A stretch of 64,000 nt of DNA from Rhodothermus profundi (GTDB lineage Bacteria; Bacteroidota; Rhodothermia; Rhodothermales; Rhodothermaceae). Below the pieces are notes generated by a model. It saw only the letters and a program-made list of their open reading frames with translations, was not told the DNA's origin and ran no database searches. The first letter of the stretch is position 1, and the number at the start of each line of letters is the position of its first letter. The position numbers and the translations under genes are program-made. This document shows, piece by piece, positions 1-6,969 of the stretch. Location of the stretch: contig NZ_FRAU01000010.1 in assembly GCF_900142415.1 (NCBI RefSeq), positions 42,548 through 106,547 of the forward strand. The letters are read 5' to 3'.

Positions 1-833
1 TCGATTTCGTCCTGGGAGGCGGGTGTGCCGCCGCTATTGTTAAAGAGGGCATCGATTTCCTCCTGCGAGGCTGGGGTTGTTGCTGTTTCGTCAGAGGGAA
101 GCGGTGCATTGTTTTGCAGGGCTTCCACCAGCGCGTCGACGCGTTCCTGGCGGGCGCCGTCTCGGTCGTAGCGTGCGTGTGGGTCGAACGTCCCTTCTGC
201 GAAAAGCTGCTGGGACAGTTCCAGTCCATCCAGCACTTCGCCGCCCAGTCGCTGGATGAGCTGCGCCATGCGGTGCCGCACCGATTCGATCAGGTGGTTG
301 ACCGCGGCTAGCTGCTGAGCCGTAATATCCTGCACCTGCAGCGCCAGCATGATGCGGTTCATGCGATCCCGCAGCGAATCAATGAGTTGGTGCTGGCTTT
401 CCAGCATGTTCTGCAGGGCGGTGTAGTGTTGCCGACGTTCTTCCAGGAGCGATTGGAGCTGCTCGTGCCAGCTTTCGGGCAGATGCTGCCACAGTTGATC
501 TTCCTGGGTCTGGAGCGTCTGAAGTATTTCAGGAGCGGAGGCCCAGGATTTTTTGAACGCGTCCAGGTCGCTCAGCACCACGTCGATCAGGTCAAGGATC
601 TCCGTGGTGGCCATTTCAGTGGCCTGCGTGACGCTTTTGAGTTGCGAGCTGGCCCGCGGCATCTTGCGGGTGCTCTCGGTCAGCGAGTCGTTGACTTCCG
701 AAAGTAGCGGCGAGATTTCGCGCAGGAAATAGACAACTTCTTCAATGAAGGGAATGGCTCGCTGTCCGAGAATAAAGACCGCGCGCAGCTCGTTCAACTT
801 AGAGAGCAGGTCCTGGATGTGATGGGTCGTCAT
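1..833 (-). CDS. cheZ: CheZ-family chemotaxis phosphatase (3' end outside window)
   Basis: CheZ dephosphorylates CheY-P at the flagellar motor or receptor array. The 277 visible residues are almost entirely helical. The active-site pattern QDITAQ lies at about residues 168-173, giving D169 and Q173 with the same four-residue spacing as the catalytic Asp143/Gln147 of E. coli CheZ. An acidic linker follows, then SQEEIDALF (about 257-264) and a second copy, SQDEI, cut by the window edge; these resemble the CheY-binding tail of CheZ and the N-terminal peptide of FliM. The ATG at 833 follows an AGGAGG (839-844) that overlaps the cheY stop codon, so translation is probably coupled. It is the last visible gene of the cheW operon. 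Confidence 0.85.
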   Translation of the reverse strand, partial: MTTHHIQDLLSKLNELRAVFILGQRAIPFIEEVVYFLREISPLLSEVNDSLTESTRKMPRASSQLKSVTQATEMATTEILDLIDVVLSDLDAFKKSWASAPEILQTLQTQEDQLWQHLPESWHEQLQSLLEERRQHYTALQNMLESQHQLIDSLRDRMNRIMLALQVQDITAQQLAAVNHLIESVRHRMAQLIQRLGGEVLDGLELSQQLFAEGTFDPHARYDRDGARQERVDALVEALQNNAPLPSDETATTPASQEEIDALFNNSGGTPASQDEI

Positions 834-843
834 GACAACCTCC

Positions 844-1224
844 TCAAGAAGTTTTCAGAATCAGATTGATTTTTTCACGCAGCACTTCTGGCGTGAAGGG
901 CTTGACAATGTAGTTGTTAACGCGAGCCTGCATAGCGGCAATCACATCTTCTTTCATGCCGCGTGTGGTAACCATTAAAATGGGGAGATTCCCGAAGCGG
1001 GCATGGCTGCGGATGGCTTTGGTGAGCTCCAGCCCGTTCATATTAGGCATGTTCCAGTCGGTAATGACGAAGTCGATGGAGCCCTGTTCGAGCTTTTCCA
1101 GGGCGTCGGCACCATCACTGGCTTCAACCACGTCGGTATAGCCGATTTCACGCAGCGCATTGCAGACGATGCGCCGCATGGTGGGAGAATCATCAACAAC
1201 CAGGAACGTCATGGCCTCACTCAT
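844..1224 (-). CDS. cheY: CheY chemotaxis response regulator
   Basis: A 126-residue single-domain receiver. The acidic pair D11/D12, the phospho-acceptor D56 (in VITDWNMP), T86/T87 and K108 (in VKPF) are all in place, and the NMPNMNG loop is typical of motor-binding CheY. It has no output domain, so it should act by binding the FliM switch. It lies 14 bases downstream of a second receiver and 10 bases upstream of cheZ, its likely phosphatase. An internal ATG at 1212 is an alternative start. Confidence 0.93.
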   Translation of the reverse strand: MSEAMTFLVVDDSPTMRRIVCNALREIGYTDVVEASDGADALEKLEQGSIDFVITDWNMPNMNGLELTKAIRSHARFGNLPILMVTTRGMKEDVIAAMQARVNNYIVKPFTPEVLREKINLILKTS

Positions 1225-1238
1225 AATTTTTGTTTTTA

Positions 1239-1604
1239 TTAAGAGATAAATTTGGACACCTCATATTGCAGTCGTTGTGCGTCAAATGGTTTGGTAAGGT
1301 AGGCCTGCACGCCCAACTGCTGGCTCTGGCTGACCAGTTCGGCATCTTCCAGCGAAGACAGTACCAGGATCGGTATGTGGGCGTATTCTGGATCAGAGCG
1401 CAGCGCCTGCACCAGACCGATCCCGTCCAGCTTGGGCATGTTCAGGTCGGTGATGACCAGGTCGACGGGGACCTGGGCAATTTTTTCCAGTGCTTCCAGG
1501 CCGTCGCATGCGGTCAGCACCGTCAGACCTTGCGCCCGCAGAGCAAAAGCGACGAACTTGCGGGCGGTGCTGGAATCGTCGACGACCAGAACCGTTTTAG
1601 CCAT
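1239..1604 (-). CDS. Second CheY-like single-domain response regulator
   Basis: A 121-residue receiver with D9/D10, phospho-acceptor D53 (in VITDLNMP), S83/S84 and K105 (in TKPF). I chose the ATG at 1604 because the protein then begins directly at the receiver (MAKTVLVVDD); the longer reading runs far into cheR. It overlaps the cheR end by 8 bases, which suggests translational coupling. Its sequence differs clearly from the adjacent CheY. It could be a phosphate sink, an adaptation regulator or a second motor ligand; the sequence does not decide. Confidence 0.88.
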   Translation of the reverse strand: MAKTVLVVDDSSTARKFVAFALRAQGLTVLTACDGLEALEKIAQVPVDLVITDLNMPKLDGIGLVQALRSDPEYAHIPILVLSSLEDAELVSQSQQLGVQAYLTKPFDAQRLQYEVSKFIS

Positions 1605-2490
1605 GGCGACGCGTGTTGCTTTCAGAGGCTTCTGCTTCTTTGCGGTATACAATAGCCTTGCCAAAACGCACCGGCTGGAAGGCCTGGCTGATGCCGTAAA
1701 GGGTTTCGGAAAATCCGACAAAGAGGTAGCCGCCTGGTACCAGACTCCGATAGAAAGATTGGACCACGCGGCGTTTCATATTATCGTCGAAATAGATGAG
1801 AACATTAGCGCAAATGATTAAATCGAAATTGCGCATGGTGCTCATGGCGATCTCATCGGCCAGGTTGAGCACCTGAAATTTTACCATCTTCCGAATTTCG
1901 TCGCGGAGTTGATAGCGGTTGCCCTGTTGGATGAAATAGCGTTGCAGATATTCGGGCGGGACGTTGCGGACCGCATAGTCTCCGTAGAGGCCCTGCTGGG
2001 CCTGTTTGAGCACCTTTGTGTTGATGTCGGTGCCGATGATTTCGAAGCGGGCATTTGGATATCGAGGTTGGATGCGGTCGCGCAGGAAGATGGCCAGCGT
2101 GTAGGGTTCTTCGCCACTGGAGCATCCGGCGCTCCAGATGCGCACCTGGCGTTTGGTGCGTAGCCATTCGGGTAGGATGTGCCGCTCCAGCACTTCTAAA
2201 TGGGCTGGAGCCCGAAAGAAGTAGGTTTCGTTGATGGTAATTGCATTGATCAGATGGCGAAATTCGTCGCGTCCCTGACCGTTTTGCAGCAGCCGCAGAT
2301 AGGCCTGTCCGTTGGGCAGCCGGAGTTCATTCAGGCGGCGCCCTACGCGGCTTTCCAGCAGATAGCGCTTGTTATCCTGGAAGTAGAGACCGGTTTTTTC
2401 GTAGATCAGTTGGCGCAACTGCTGGAATTCGGCGTCCGAAAGTACGGTGTGATGTTGCGGGGTCAGGGGTAGGCGTGCCAGCAGGCTCAT
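1597..2490 (-). CDS. cheR: CheR protein-glutamate methyltransferase
   Basis: CheR methylates glutamates on chemoreceptors using S-adenosylmethionine, for sensory adaptation. The protein has 297 residues from the ATG at 2490, the start that avoids overlap with the upstream HEAT gene. The all-helical N-terminal domain occupies about residues 15-85, with the basic stretch SRVGRRLNEL. It is followed by the NAITINETYFFR motif and the SAM-binding motif AGCSSGEEPY at about 121-130. The IYFDD and GYLFVGFSE segments near the C-terminus are also typical. No CheB or receptor gene is visible here. Confidence 0.94.
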   Translation of the reverse strand: MSLLARLPLTPQHHTVLSDAEFQQLRQLIYEKTGLYFQDNKRYLLESRVGRRLNELRLPNGQAYLRLLQNGQGRDEFRHLINAITINETYFFRAPAHLEVLERHILPEWLRTKRQVRIWSAGCSSGEEPYTLAIFLRDRIQPRYPNARFEIIGTDINTKVLKQAQQGLYGDYAVRNVPPEYLQRYFIQQGNRYQLRDEIRKMVKFQVLNLADEIAMSTMRNFDLIICANVLIYFDDNMKRRVVQSFYRSLVPGGYLFVGFSETLYGISQAFQPVRFGKAIVYRKEAEASESNTRRHG

Positions 2491-2506
2491 GACAGCATGG
2501 GGTTTT

Positions 2507-3772
2507 TCAGGGCTGGTAAGCAGAACTACGGCGAGCAGTGCAGAGCGCATCATCGGCATAGTGGCGCACGGCGGGATCGGGGTCCTGAAGCCCCTGCTGA
2601 ACCAATCCGAGGAAAGCCGGATGTTGCAACTGGAGACTCAGTGTGATGGCTGCCATTTTGGTTTCGGCATCCAGGCTTTCGAAGTGAGCTTGCAGAAACT
2701 GGGCAGCCTGCGGGAGCTGCAGGTCGTCGAGGCATCCATGGGTCAGCAGTGCGATAGCGAACCCAGCAGCCGCATCGAGCGACATGCGTCCCGTTTCTGC
2801 GCAACGGGCCACGCAAGCAAACGCCTCGGGATGCGTGGAGATGGCTTCAAACAGCGCCAGGTCCAGCTCGTCGTGCTGACCGGCGTGTTCCAGCATTGCT
2901 TCGATTGTTTCAGCGTCGAGCATATGGCGCAATCCGCGCACGGCTGCCTTCTTGAAGCTCAGGTCGGGTTCCTGCAGCATCTCCAGGAGGTAAGGACGCA
3001 ATTTTTCGGGCAGGGGCGGGACGGGCCCGGTGGCTGACTCATAGGCTTCAATGAGGTCGTGGAGCACCAGGGGTCGAGCTTCTGGAGGTGCCTTTTCGAG
3101 CTGACGCAGCAGCAGGTGAAGCACTTCGGGGAGGGGATAGTTTGAGAGGGCTTCAGAGGCAGCGTACTGGACCACCGGGTCTGGGTCGTTGAGGGCAGCT
3201 TCGATCAGTTGCAGGCCGCGGGCGTCCCGAAAGGCACCCAATGCTGCCAGAATGTGCGGTCGTTCAGCCGGGTAAAGCTGATAGCGTTCGCGCAGCACCG
3301 GAGCATACTGGGTGGCGCCCAGCGCAGCCAGCGCGTCGATGGCGGCCAGGCGCACGTTGGTGTCGGGGTCGTCCAACCGAGCCGCTATGCGGTCGGCTAC
3401 GTCGGCGGCCGGAAGTTGCGCCAGTACGTCAATGGCGAACTTGCGCGTGTCCGCGTCGTCTGCGTCCACGTAAGGCAGGAGCACCTGCACCGATGGACGC
3501 CCGATGCGGACGAGCACTTCACCGGCCAGGTTACGTACTGGCAATTCGGAGTGCTGAATGAGGGGCACCACCGCCTGTGCTGCTTCCTCGGTGCCAATAG
3601 CAACCAGGTGTTCGGCGGCGGCTTCACGGATACCCGGGTCGGGGTCTTGCAGGCAATGGGCCGCCACCGGTATCGTTTCAGCGGGCGGATGTCCGGCCAG
3701 AAACTCGGTCAGTGCGTCCAGGCGAACGGCCGGATCCGGGTGCTGTAACCCTTCAGGCAGGACAATCGACAT
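2507..3772 (-). CDS. HEAT-repeat protein in the chemotaxis operon
   Basis: A 421-residue protein made almost wholly of HEAT/PBS-lyase-like helical repeats. Recurrent units of roughly 30 residues carry patterns such as DPDPGIREAAAEHL, DDPDTNVRLAAIDAL and DPDPVVQYAASEAL. It has no signal peptide or membrane segment, so it is cytoplasmic. It lies 26 bases after cheW and 16 bases before cheR, so it is cotranscribed with them. HEAT arrays are binding scaffolds; a role in receptor-array organisation or a CheR/CheY interaction is inference from position only. The first half is the most regular. Confidence 0.85.
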   Translation of the reverse strand: MSIVLPEGLQHPDPAVRLDALTEFLAGHPPAETIPVAAHCLQDPDPGIREAAAEHLVAIGTEEAAQAVVPLIQHSELPVRNLAGEVLVRIGRPSVQVLLPYVDADDADTRKFAIDVLAQLPAADVADRIAARLDDPDTNVRLAAIDALAALGATQYAPVLRERYQLYPAERPHILAALGAFRDARGLQLIEAALNDPDPVVQYAASEALSNYPLPEVLHLLLRQLEKAPPEARPLVLHDLIEAYESATGPVPPLPEKLRPYLLEMLQEPDLSFKKAAVRGLRHMLDAETIEAMLEHAGQHDELDLALFEAISTHPEAFACVARCAETGRMSLDAAAGFAIALLTHGCLDDLQLPQAAQFLQAHFESLDAETKMAAITLSLQLQHPAFLGLVQQGLQDPDPAVRHYADDALCTARRSSAYQP

Positions 3773-3798
3773 AGCGTTTGTCAGACGTTGGTGTGAGA

Positions 3799-4296
3799 TC
3801 AGGAGGCTTCTGCTTCCGTGGCTTCCTGGAGCGGCTGCAGATGGTGCTTTTCTTCTTCGGAAAGGATGCGCTCCAGGTCCAGCAGGATGAGCAAGCGATC
3901 TTCCAGCTTGGCTACTCCCGTGATGTAGTGTGCGTCGATACCAATGGCCAGCTCTGGTGGAGGCTCGATGACACTGGGGTCGACGCGCAGCACCTCGCGC
4001 ACGGCATCGACCATGAAGCCGACAATCTTGTCGCCTAGCTCTACCACAATGATGCGCGAGTTTTTGTCGCGCTCACGTTGGGGCAGGTTGAAACGCTTGC
4101 GCAGATCCACGACAGGAACAATGCGGCCGCGCAGGTTGATCACCCCTTCCACAAAGGCCGGGGCGTTTGGCACGCGCGTGATGTCGACCGGCCGAATGAT
4201 TTCCTGCACGTTCAGGATGTCGACGCCAAACTCCTCGTTTTCGATTAAGAAACTTACCAGTTGAAGGAGCTGCGTACGGGAGGTCTGCTGCTGCAT
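3799..4296 (-). CDS. cheW: CheW chemotaxis coupling protein
   Basis: CheW couples chemoreceptors to the kinase CheA. The 165-residue protein is a single CheW domain: LVSFLIENEEFGVDILNVQE at the N-terminus, then NLRGRIVPVVDLR and IVGFMVDAVREVL, ending with LLILLDLERIL. The acidic tail after about residue 150 is dispensable in the family. It is first in the chemotaxis operon, 45 bases downstream of a sigma-28-like promoter. Confidence 0.95.
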   Translation of the reverse strand: MQQQTSRTQLLQLVSFLIENEEFGVDILNVQEIIRPVDITRVPNAPAFVEGVINLRGRIVPVVDLRKRFNLPQRERDKNSRIIVVELGDKIVGFMVDAVREVLRVDPSVIEPPPELAIGIDAHYITGVAKLEDRLLILLDLERILSEEEKHHLQPLQEATEAEAS

Positions 4297-4340
4297 GACA
4301 GACAGTGGGTTAGATCCAACACAATTGCCTTTCGGCTACC

Positions 4341-4367
4341 ATATCGACCAAAGACACCGCTTCTTTA
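4341..4367 (-). promoter_or_regulatory. Sigma-28 (FliA) promoter of the cheW operon
   Basis: On the minus strand: TAAA, 15 bases, then GTCGATAT. The sigma-28 consensus is TAAA-N15-GCCGATAA, so the -35 matches fully and the -10 differs at two positions. It lies between the flgE terminator and the cheW start codon, where the chemotaxis operon promoter should be. Three further sites in this window have the same spacing. Confidence 0.75.
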
Positions 4368-4389
4368 GCAGGAAATGCAGGTGTTACGG

Positions 4390-4432
4390 GAAAAGAAAAA
4401 AGCGGTCTCCGGCCTGGTAAGACCGGAGACCG
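4390..4432 (-). terminator. Intrinsic terminator of the flgB-flgE operon
   Basis: A perfect 10-bp stem (arms 4423-4432 and 4403-4412, CGGTCTCCGG and its complement) with a 10-base loop. On the minus strand it is followed by CTTTTTTCTTTTC. It lies 22 bases after the flgE stop codon and separates the hook/basal-body operon from the chemotaxis operon. Confidence 0.93.
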
Positions 4433-4453
4433 TCGGGAGGTTCACCTAACTGT

Positions 4454-5734
4454 TTATCGTTTGAGCTGAACGAGCTCCTGGAGCATTTCGTCGGAAGTAG
4501 TGATAATGCGGGCCGAAGCCTGGTAGCCGCGCTGCGTGACAATCATGTCAGTGAATTCGGTGGCCAGATCCACGTTGCTCATTTCCAGCGTGCCGGCCAC
4601 GATGACTGTGCGGTTGAGTTCGGCTCCGGCTCGGCCCAGCGTCAGGTCACCGGAAGCGCTGGTCAGACTCCAGAGGTTGTCGCCTTCCTGTTGCAATCCG
4701 TTGGGGTTTTTGACAATGCCGAGGGCCAGTTGGAAGATTTTCTGCTGATGTCCATTGGAAAAGTTGAGTTCCACAATACCCTCCTGGTTAATGCTAAACC
4801 CAATCAGGGTACCGGGGGGGATGCCGTCTTGATCGCGCACTGAGACGGTGGTGGAGCCGGCAAATTGCGTAAGGGCATTTTCTTCGTCGGCAAAGTTCAA
4901 GGTGAACGTCTCAAAGGTGCCATCGCCATTGATGTCCCATTCAAATGTGGGAGCCAACGTACCGGTGTCAGGACTGGTAGTGGGGTCGCCGTCGAGATCA
5001 ATGGTACCGTCACTGTTAAAGGTAATGGTACCGGTTTGAGGATTGTTGCTGCTGTCCAGAATCGGGTTATTGTTGGCGTCAAAGACCTGCCACTGCCATT
5101 CGTTGTTGTTGGTTTTCGTGAATTGAATGATGATAGACTGGGTGCGTCCCTGCGAGTCGTATACAATGGATGAAATTGTATAGGTGTCTCCTACAAGTGC
5201 TTCGGCGCTCAGGTTGCCGCGCACGTAGATGTTTTCTGTTCGCTTGGGAGGGGACGTGGCGCTCAGTGGAATGCGCACGTCTTCCAGTGAAACGGAACGA
5301 AGCTGATTGCCCTGCTCATCGAACGCCCAGCCCTGCACCTGCAGGCCGGTATTGGTGACCAGTTCGCCGAAGCGGTTGATCGTGAAGTTGCCGGCGCGGG
5401 TCAGGTAGATGCGGTCGCCTCCGCGGACGACAAAGAACCCATCGCCGTTGATGCCCAGGTCGGTGGCCACGCCGGTGTTTTCAAGAGCACCCTGGGCAAA
5501 GTTGACGTCAATCGAGCCAACAGCTACGCCCAGGCCTACATAGGCCGGATTGATGCCGCGGCCGCCGGCAGTGCGGCCGACGCCCAGCAGCGTCTGGCCC
5601 AGTAGTTCATTAAAAGCAGCGCGGCCGCGTTTGAAGGCGGTTGTATTGACGTTAGCAATGTTGTTAGAGATGACGTCCATGCGAATCTGATGGCTCTTCA
5701 GTCCGGAGACGCCGGTGCGAAGCGAACGAATCAT
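4454..5734 (-). CDS. flgE: FlgE flagellar hook protein
   Basis: FlgE polymerises into the hook joining basal body and filament. The 426 residues show the conserved flagellar rod/hook N-terminus (SNNIANVNTTAFKRG at about 24-38), the FlgE/F/G segment GINGDGFFVV, and the C-terminal heptad region ending in TDMIVTQRGYQASARII. The middle insertion (about 150-330) is rich in Asn, Asp and Thr and forms the variable outer domains. Length is near the roughly 400 residues of enterobacterial FlgE, favouring FlgE over FlgF/FlgG. It is last in the operon, before a strong terminator. Confidence 0.93.
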   Translation of the reverse strand: MIRSLRTGVSGLKSHQIRMDVISNNIANVNTTAFKRGRAAFNELLGQTLLGVGRTAGGRGINPAYVGLGVAVGSIDVNFAQGALENTGVATDLGINGDGFFVVRGGDRIYLTRAGNFTINRFGELVTNTGLQVQGWAFDEQGNQLRSVSLEDVRIPLSATSPPKRTENIYVRGNLSAEALVGDTYTISSIVYDSQGRTQSIIIQFTKTNNNEWQWQVFDANNNPILDSSNNPQTGTITFNSDGTIDLDGDPTTSPDTGTLAPTFEWDINGDGTFETFTLNFADEENALTQFAGSTTVSVRDQDGIPPGTLIGFSINQEGIVELNFSNGHQQKIFQLALGIVKNPNGLQQEGDNLWSLTSASGDLTLGRAGAELNRTVIVAGTLEMSNVDLATEFTDMIVTQRGYQASARIITTSDEMLQELVQLKR

Positions 5735-5842
5735 GGCTGTTTCCTGGTTTGGTTGAACGTGGCAAGCTGCAGCGTCGGTCGATCGGCTGCAGCGACCGGC
5801 ATCCCGTGTCGCTAAGACGTGGGGCCTGCCGGTGATGCTTGC

Positions 5843-6238
5843 TCAGGAATTCAGGATATACGCACTGTCAATCTGGGTAAAAATCCGCTGGTGCATTTCC
5901 TGGCGGCTGAGGGCGGTCACCACAGTACGGTTCGTGACGCTGACAATGAAGGCGGCCTCGGAATGCAGCACCAGCGCTTCCCGGGCTCCTTTAGCGGACA
6001 GCTCCTGCACCGCTTCGGTGAGCTGCCGGGCCAACAGGGCATCGAAGGCGATGCCCCGTTGCGCCATGCGCTGGCGCGCATGAGCCGAAAGGCGCAGGCC
6101 TTCCTCAGCCGACTGCACCTGGCGCAACACCTCAGCAAAGGACGTTGCAGGCGGATCGTGCGTGCGTGGCGTCTGCGACGGAGGACCCGTCGCGCCCGGT
6201 ATGGGCTGCACGCGCGCTGCCAGATCTTGTACTTTCAT
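5843..6238 (-). CDS. Flagellar operon protein, TIGR02530 family
   Basis: A 131-residue protein. The N-terminal third is Pro/Thr-rich and probably disordered. The C-terminal part has the family pattern: LSAHARQRMAQRGI, KGAREALVLHSEAAFIVSV, then NRTVVTAL and FTQIDSAYIL. Members sit between flgD and flgE in many phyla, as here; the biochemical role is not settled. It follows flgD by 26 bases. The 108-base gap before flgE holds no promoter I recognise. Confidence 0.85.
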   Translation of the reverse strand: MKVQDLAARVQPIPGATGPPSQTPRTHDPPATSFAEVLRQVQSAEEGLRLSAHARQRMAQRGIAFDALLARQLTEAVQELSAKGAREALVLHSEAAFIVSVTNRTVVTALSRQEMHQRIFTQIDSAYILNS

Positions 6239-6264
6239 CGTACTACAGGTATTTATACTACTGG

Positions 6265-6957
6265 TTATTCAGATTCCACGCCACGGACGGCCTGCATAGG
6301 CACCGAACGATCTCCAATCCAGAGTAGAATGCCTTCTGGACCAAACGTGACGCGGGTAACGCGCCCGCGCACAAAGGAACGGGCGGTTACCGTATCCCCG
6401 TTGGCATCGGTAGCAAGCACTTCAATGGTGTACGTGCCGGCTGGAAGTAACTCGCCGGCATCATTGCGTCCGTCCCATTCCACCGCATGTTCACCGGCAG
6501 TGCGAGAACCCAGGTAGAGGGTGCGGACAACTTCACCCGCTTCGTTTCGAATTTGAATGCTAACCTGACGCGCTGCGTCGCCCAGTTCGATGCGGAAGGG
6601 GACGGTATCCTTGCCACTCCAGGTAAGCTGATTGCCTTCGGCCTCGATAACTTTACCGACCAGGCTGGCTGCTACACTGTTGTGAATACCCTGGGCCAGG
6701 GCATTGTAGGCATCGGTCTGAGCCGTCAGCGTTTCGTTGATTCCAATAAGCTGTTCGACGGTAGTAAACTGGGCAAGCTGGGCAGCAAATTCGCGGCTAT
6801 CGAGTGGGTTAATGGGATCCTGGTAGCGAAGCTGGGTAACCAGCAGGCGTAAGAAAGCCTCTCGGTCTAATTCCTGGGAGGGTGGAGACGGCGCACCGGG
6901 TGTGCCCTGCAGCGCCTGCTGGCGAATTTCGTCAATGGGAGCAATCAGCGAAGGCAT
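6265..6957 (-). CDS. flgD: FlgD hook-capping protein
   Basis: FlgD caps the growing hook so that FlgE subunits can assemble. From the ATG at 6957 the protein has 230 residues; a TTG three codons upstream is possible but less likely. The N-terminal signature FLRLLVTQLRYQDPINPLD followed by FAAQLAQFTTVEQL is diagnostic. Later segments match the FlgD Ig-like and Tudor-like domains (VEWDGRNDAGELLPAGTYTI). It starts 12 bases after the fliK stop. Confidence 0.94.
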   Translation of the reverse strand: MPSLIAPIDEIRQQALQGTPGAPSPPSQELDREAFLRLLVTQLRYQDPINPLDSREFAAQLAQFTTVEQLIGINETLTAQTDAYNALAQGIHNSVAASLVGKVIEAEGNQLTWSGKDTVPFRIELGDAARQVSIQIRNEAGEVVRTLYLGSRTAGEHAVEWDGRNDAGELLPAGTYTIEVLATDANGDTVTARSFVRGRVTRVTFGPEGILLWIGDRSVPMQAVRGVESE

Positions 6958-6969
6958 GGTTTCCAAAGT

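Noticed and set aside
5735-5842. Separate flagellar promoter before flgE
   Set aside because: A GCCGATCG is present but no -35 at 15 bases, and there is no GG/GC pair with sigma-54 spacing.
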